From NCBI RefSeq assembly GCF_039522605.1, contig NZ_BAAADS010000025.1, forward strand, positions 372,001 through 436,000: a stretch of DNA of 64,000 bases. Direction: 5' to 3'. The position numbers were made by a program, and so were the translations under genes. Positions 60,929 to 64,000 of the stretch are shown here, one piece after another. Positions within the stretch are counted from its first letter, which is position 1. Every line of letters starts with the position of its first letter. The DNA is from Lentibacillus siamensis. Its GTDB lineage: Bacteria > Bacillota > Bacilli > Bacillales > Amphibacillaceae. Under the pieces are notes generated by a model. That model saw nothing but the letters and a program-made list of their open reading frames with translations. It searched no databases and had not been told where the DNA came from.

Positions 60929-61633
60929 TTAATATAATTCAGATCCCAAAAAATATGGCTGGACCTCTTTTTCCGACAGGTCAACATGATTACCTAAAAT
61001 ATACGCTTTGGCATCCACTCTTGAGCTGACAATATGATGTATTTTTTGTCCCGCATAATGAATTGCCACGCCATCATCCGCAGCGATTCCGGACTGGATC
61101 TGTTTTTCTTTAATAAAGTTCTGATACGTTGGTCTTCTATTCGGTTCACCATCATAATGCGGGCAATTGCTTCCTTTTAAAAAACCAAGACAATCAATTG
61201 GCTCCAGTTCATCCCCATAGGAATCGGTAACACCTTGCTCGAACCAGCATATCGATCCAGCGCTGATTCCGGCTAAAATCACTCCCTGTTCCCAAGCCTT
61301 TTTCAAAATAATATCCAACCCCCATTCTCTCCATAGTGCCAATAAATTTTTGGTATTTCCTCCACCAACATAAATGATATCTTTGTCCAGAATATAACGT
61401 TGCAGATCTCTGACGGGTGGTTTAAACAGGGACAGGTGCGACGGAACACAGGATTGTTTCCTGAAAAAATCATAAAACCTGGCAATGTACGAATCAGCAT
61501 CCCCACTGGCGGTTGGAACAAAACAAATTTTAGGTGTCGCCTTATTACTTTGCCGAAGAATATAGGTGTCCAACAGCATGTTGTCGGGTTCCATCGAAAA
61601 CCCTCCGCCACCCATTGCTATGATTTGCTTCAT
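60929..61633 (-). CDS. Peptidase E / S51 family protein
   Basis: A 234-residue protein of the peptidase E (S51) fold, a class-I glutamine-amidotransferase-like Ser hydrolase. The GISAGSICW motif (nucleophile Ser near 125) follows VGGGNTKNLL. It resembles YgaJ of B. subtilis and may cleave Asp-containing dipeptides or cyanophycin-like substrates. The start lies 10 bp after TGGAG. The VOC gene is 3 bp upstream on the same strand. Confidence 0.85.
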   Translation of the reverse strand: MKQIIAMGGGGFSMEPDNMLLDTYILRQSNKATPKICFVPTASGDADSYIARFYDFFRKQSCVPSHLSLFKPPVRDLQRYILDKDIIYVGGGNTKNLLALWREWGLDIILKKAWEQGVILAGISAGSICWFEQGVTDSYGDELEPIDCLGFLKGSNCPHYDGEPNRRPTYQNFIKEKQIQSGIAADDGVAIHYAGQKIHHIVSSRVDAKAYILGNHVDLSEKEVQPYFLGSELY

Positions 61634-61636
61634 TGT

Positions 61637-62059
61637 CTAAACACGCTCCAGGTTATGCAGCTTTTTAAATTCCAGATTCAGTTCACTCCACACATCAAAT
61701 TTGTTTCCATCCGGATCATAAAAAACAAAATTTTTACCGGGATGACCGCGATCCTCGATTTGACCCGTCTTCACACCGTTTTGAATTAATTCCGTACGAA
61801 CCGCCTCCAATGCGTTCATTCCATTCACCTCAACTGTCATTGAAAAGTGTTCCTGACCGTCCGCATCGTAAAAATTTGCGCTTTGATTCGCTCCAGCTTT
61901 AACAAGAAAAAAGCTTTGGTCCGCAAAATTTACAATTGCCTTTTCAGCATCCTGATAGTTCACTTCCGCCCCTAATTTGCCTGCATACCATTTCGCGGAC
62001 AACTCCACATCCGTTACTGGAAGATATGAAGTGCCCACTCTTTGTAATTTTTCTTTCAT
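61637..62059 (-). CDS. VOC superfamily (glyoxalase-like) protein
   Basis: A 140-residue single-domain VOC protein made of two beta-alpha-beta-beta-beta modules, with YDPDGNKFDVWSE at the end. Metal ligands are possible (His and Glu) but the substrate is unknown. ATG 62059 follows GGAGG and overlaps the stop of the hydrolase upstream (TGATG), so the two are translationally coupled. Confidence 0.83.
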   Translation of the reverse strand: MKEKLQRVGTSYLPVTDVELSAKWYAGKLGAEVNYQDAEKAIVNFADQSFFLVKAGANQSANFYDADGQEHFSMTVEVNGMNALEAVRTELIQNGVKTGQIEDRGHPGKNFVFYDPDGNKFDVWSELNLEFKKLHNLERV

Positions 62060-62976
62060 CACATTTCCTCCCGAACTAAAAATTCTTCCACGACATTCGT
62101 AAACTCTTCCGGTTCTTCCGCATGCGGGAAATGACCGCTGTGTTGAAGCGTAATGACTTCACCGCCCCGCACATCTTTACAGAATCGTTCCAGCTGTTCC
62201 GCGCACGTTACAGGGTCATACTGTCCATTAATCAAAAGTGCTGGCTGCCTGATGTTTTTCAGATTATCAAGCAGTGAATCAAACATAAGTCCGCCATCCA
62301 TCAAACGCTGATTATGTACATCGCTTCGATTAGTAAACTTCTCCCACTCTGCTTCAGTATAAAAAGAATAATCAGTCGGGTGATTAAAATTATGTTCGTG
62401 GATTTCCCTGCCCTTCTCACCAAGTTTCGGCCTGAGCTCAATAAAGCCCATCATTAATTCCCTTGTCGATTCATCCGATTCAGCAAGTCCCAGACATTCT
62501 TTCACCAATCTCTTCATATCCTCTTTTTCAGCGATTTGCGATGTTTTGTGTAACAAGCTTTTTGCAGACAGACCGAAATCAAAAGCAGGACACTCAAAAA
62601 GGATCCGGCTGACAGCATCAGGAAACATGGTAGTATACTTTAATGCGATAAAACCTCCAAATGAATGACCTAATAAAGTCCACTTGTCAATTCCTAATTC
62701 TTTTCGCAACGCCTCGCAATCCAATACAATATCATGTAACGAAAAAAATTCATCCTCCTGAATCATTTCTGACCGGCAACACCCCCGCTGATCGATGGCA
62801 ATCAACCGTACTTTGTCCGACAAAGGATTTGCCTGGTGATAGCAAAATTCATAACAGCCCATCCCGGGACCACCGTGCAAGTATAAAACAGGATAACCAT
62901 CTTTTGGTCCATGTCGTTCTACATATAAATCTTTTCCGCGTATATTAAAAAAAGTACCATTTGAAATTGTTTTCAC
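62059..62976 (-). CDS. Alpha/beta hydrolase, proline iminopeptidase-like
   Basis: A 305-residue alpha/beta hydrolase. HGGPG (near 34-38) forms the oxyanion region, GHSFGG (near 102-107) holds the nucleophile Ser, and the catalytic Asp and His are in GQYDP and HSGHFP. It fits the S33 proline iminopeptidase family or a lactone/ester hydrolase. The GTG start at 62976 is 7 bp after GGGAGGG; an ATG seven codons upstream overlaps that site. It heads a run of VOC and peptidase E genes. Confidence 0.85.
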   Translation of the reverse strand: MKTISNGTFFNIRGKDLYVERHGPKDGYPVLYLHGGPGMGCYEFCYHQANPLSDKVRLIAIDQRGCCRSEMIQEDEFFSLHDIVLDCEALRKELGIDKWTLLGHSFGGFIALKYTTMFPDAVSRILFECPAFDFGLSAKSLLHKTSQIAEKEDMKRLVKECLGLAESDESTRELMMGFIELRPKLGEKGREIHEHNFNHPTDYSFYTEAEWEKFTNRSDVHNQRLMDGGLMFDSLLDNLKNIRQPALLINGQYDPVTCAEQLERFCKDVRGGEVITLQHSGHFPHAEEPEEFTNVVEEFLVREEM

Positions 62977-63125
62977 TGAATTCCCTCCCCCCTTCACTCA
63001 TTAACCACTTTACTTTTTCGACATCTATCCAATTTATCCTGCAAATTTTCTACAAAATCAAAGTCGGCTCTGAGGTGCGCATATTTCCGTTCAATCACCA
63101 AATATGCGGGGACTATATGCTATAA

Positions 63126-63251
63126 TACGGCGGGTTTCATCAAAAGTACGGCGGCTTTCTCACAATATACGGCGGGATCCGGGTGAAGTACGGCGCAATT
63201 CGGCTTTTATACGGTGGGGTTCGGTAAAAGTACGGCGCTGCCGCTTTAATC
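63126..63251 (+). repeat. Six-unit array at exact 21 bp steps (TACGGCG core)
   Basis: TACGGCG (TACGGTG at 63210) begins at 63126, 63147, 63168, 63189, 63210 and 63231, each exactly 21 bp apart. A weaker unit may precede near 63105. The rest of each unit varies. The core is the reverse complement of CGCCGTA at 39652. Confidence 0.92.
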
Positions 63252-63314
63252 GTCCGCTTTAGTTTGGAATATGGCTGCTCAAAATTTATTCCCACGGTAT
63301 AAGTGCATCCTCAC

Positions 63315-63353
63315 AAAAAACGGGCACTCATGTTATGACACATGAGTACCCGT
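63315..63353 (-). terminator. Terminator of the oligopeptide-binding protein gene
   Basis: On the minus strand ACGGGTACTCATG and CATGAGTGCCCGT form a 13-bp stem with a T run, about 12 bp past the stop codon. Confidence 0.9.
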
Positions 63354-63364
63354 TACGGTAACAA

Positions 63365-64000
63365 TTAATGTTTATAAACTTTAGCTTCCCTGAAGTATTG
63401 TTCAATGCCAAAGTTTTGGAAAGCAATTCCCTCTACGTACGGTTTGACAATCATTGCGCTTCCTTTTTGATAGGTAGGGATGGCGATTGCATTTTCAACC
63501 AGTACTTTTTCAGCTTTCTGCAATACCTTCCAGCGTTCCTGCTCCTTTTGCTGTTTAGCAAGGTTGCGCGCTTTTTCAATCAGTTTGTCATACTTTTCTC
63601 TTTCAATTCCGTTTGCATCATTCGGGCCATCACTGTGCCAGTAGCCCAGGAAAGTCATTGGGTCTTTATAGTCCGGGCACCAGCCAGAGGCACCGTCAAG
63701 CTCATGATTACCAGCATTTACATGTTCGAGATACGCGTTCCAAGGCAGTTTTTTGATATTTACTTTCATACCTTCTAATTGTTCCAGCTGGTTTGCCATG
63801 AATTCAGCAGCTTGTGCTGCCAAGTCACCATCTGTTGACAGATACGTTATTTCGAGTTTATTAAAGCCATGTTCCTTCTTGGCTTCCTTCCAAAGTTTCT
63901 TCGCTTTTTCAACGCCGCCTTGCAGATATGGGTCCTGACCTTCACGGAAGGCTTTTCCGGCTGGTCCCTCTACAAAGTCTTTCGGAACTACATAATCGGC
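63365..64000 (-). CDS. Oligopeptide ABC transporter binding protein (3' part)
   Basis: The last 211 residues of an OppA/DppE-type substrate-binding protein; the start lies beyond the window. The C-terminal lobe includes DGASGWCPDYKDPMTFLGYWHSD and the ending FQNFGIEQYFREAKVYKH. Family members bind short peptides outside the membrane for import. The whole gene is expected to be about 540 residues with a lipoprotein signal. Its terminator is in the window. Confidence 0.88.
   Translation of the reverse strand, partial: ADYVVPKDFVEGPAGKAFREGQDPYLQGGVEKAKKLWKEAKKEHGFNKLEITYLSTDGDLAAQAAEFMANQLEQLEGMKVNIKKLPWNAYLEHVNAGNHELDGASGWCPDYKDPMTFLGYWHSDGPNDANGIEREKYDKLIEKARNLAKQQKEQERWKVLQKAEKVLVENAIAIPTYQKGSAMIVKPYVEGIAFQNFGIEQYFREAKVYKH

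Larger units (their letters stand above)
62977..63364. other. Intergenic region with phased array and terminator
   Basis: Contains the six-unit 21 bp array (63126-63251) and the terminator of the downstream binding-protein gene. No supported gene. Confidence 0.7.

Overview
The window looks like chromosomal DNA of a low-to-moderate GC, endospore-forming, halotolerant member of the Bacillaceae (Virgibacillus, Lentibacillus or Oceanobacillus type). The evidence is an ectABC ectoine cluster, a gerA-type germinant receptor operon, spoVIF next to YjcZ-family sporulation peptides, a menaquinol oxidase qoxABCD operon, strong AGGAGG ribosome sites with frequent GTG/TTG starts, and Bacillus-style TPP and PyrR leaders. 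No rRNA, tRNA, prophage, transposase or CRISPR array was seen. Most genes lie on the minus strand.

Layout. 1-10.4 kb: a 14-unit 20-21 bp repeat array, then formate dehydrogenase (DUF1641 partner, fdhF, fdhD), an oxalate/formate-type MFS carrier, a glutamate-dehydrogenase-family enzyme, a large permease, a zinc-ribbon peptide and thiT with a TPP riboswitch. 10.5-17.2 kb: M3 oligopeptidase, cell-wall amidase, DUF6884 protein, YceI protein and an Aquifex-type aconitase. 17.3-26.1 kb: a fused FecCD permease and its lipoprotein behind a possible Fur box, a TPR protein, a VanW protein, small membrane peptides, type II NADH dehydrogenase, a DNA glycosylase and an SDR. 26.2-31.5 kb: germination operon under a near-perfect sigma-G promoter, then pyrP with a PyrR attenuator. 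31.6-38.7 kb: FetAB-like exporter, a DacC-like enzyme without signal peptide, a sulfotransferase, and a GMC oxidoreductase with a Tat-exported small subunit. 38.9-41.3 kb: a sporulation island (YhcN-like lipoprotein, spoVIF, three YjcZ peptides). 41.8-47.4 kb: acyl-CoA synthetase with a cre-like site, DUF421 and DUF4870 membrane proteins, ectABC. 47.7-56.6 kb: qoxABCD, a SwrC-like RND pump and its divergent TetR regulator. 56.6-64 kb: a broken YdcF gene, a racemase, CtaG, a DUF4097 protein, a coiled-coil peptide, peptidase E, a VOC protein, an alpha/beta hydrolase and the 3' end of an oligopeptide-binding protein.

How the genes work together. Formate is probably imported by the OFA carrier and oxidised by the FdhF system. 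Electrons from NADH (type II dehydrogenase) and other donors feed menaquinone and leave through QoxABCD. Ectoine synthesis gives osmotolerance. The spore genes cover germinant sensing and coat or cortex maturation.

The most unusual content is non-coding. Four intergenic loci carry arrays with a 20-21 bp period; two share a TACGGCG core in opposite orientation at exact 21 bp spacing. There is also a five-copy MITE-like hairpin repeat of about 90 bp, a second two-copy repeat, and a composite repeat block at 41.3-41.8 kb. I did not find a convincing new multi-gene defence or biosynthetic system; the phased arrays are the best candidate for something undescribed.
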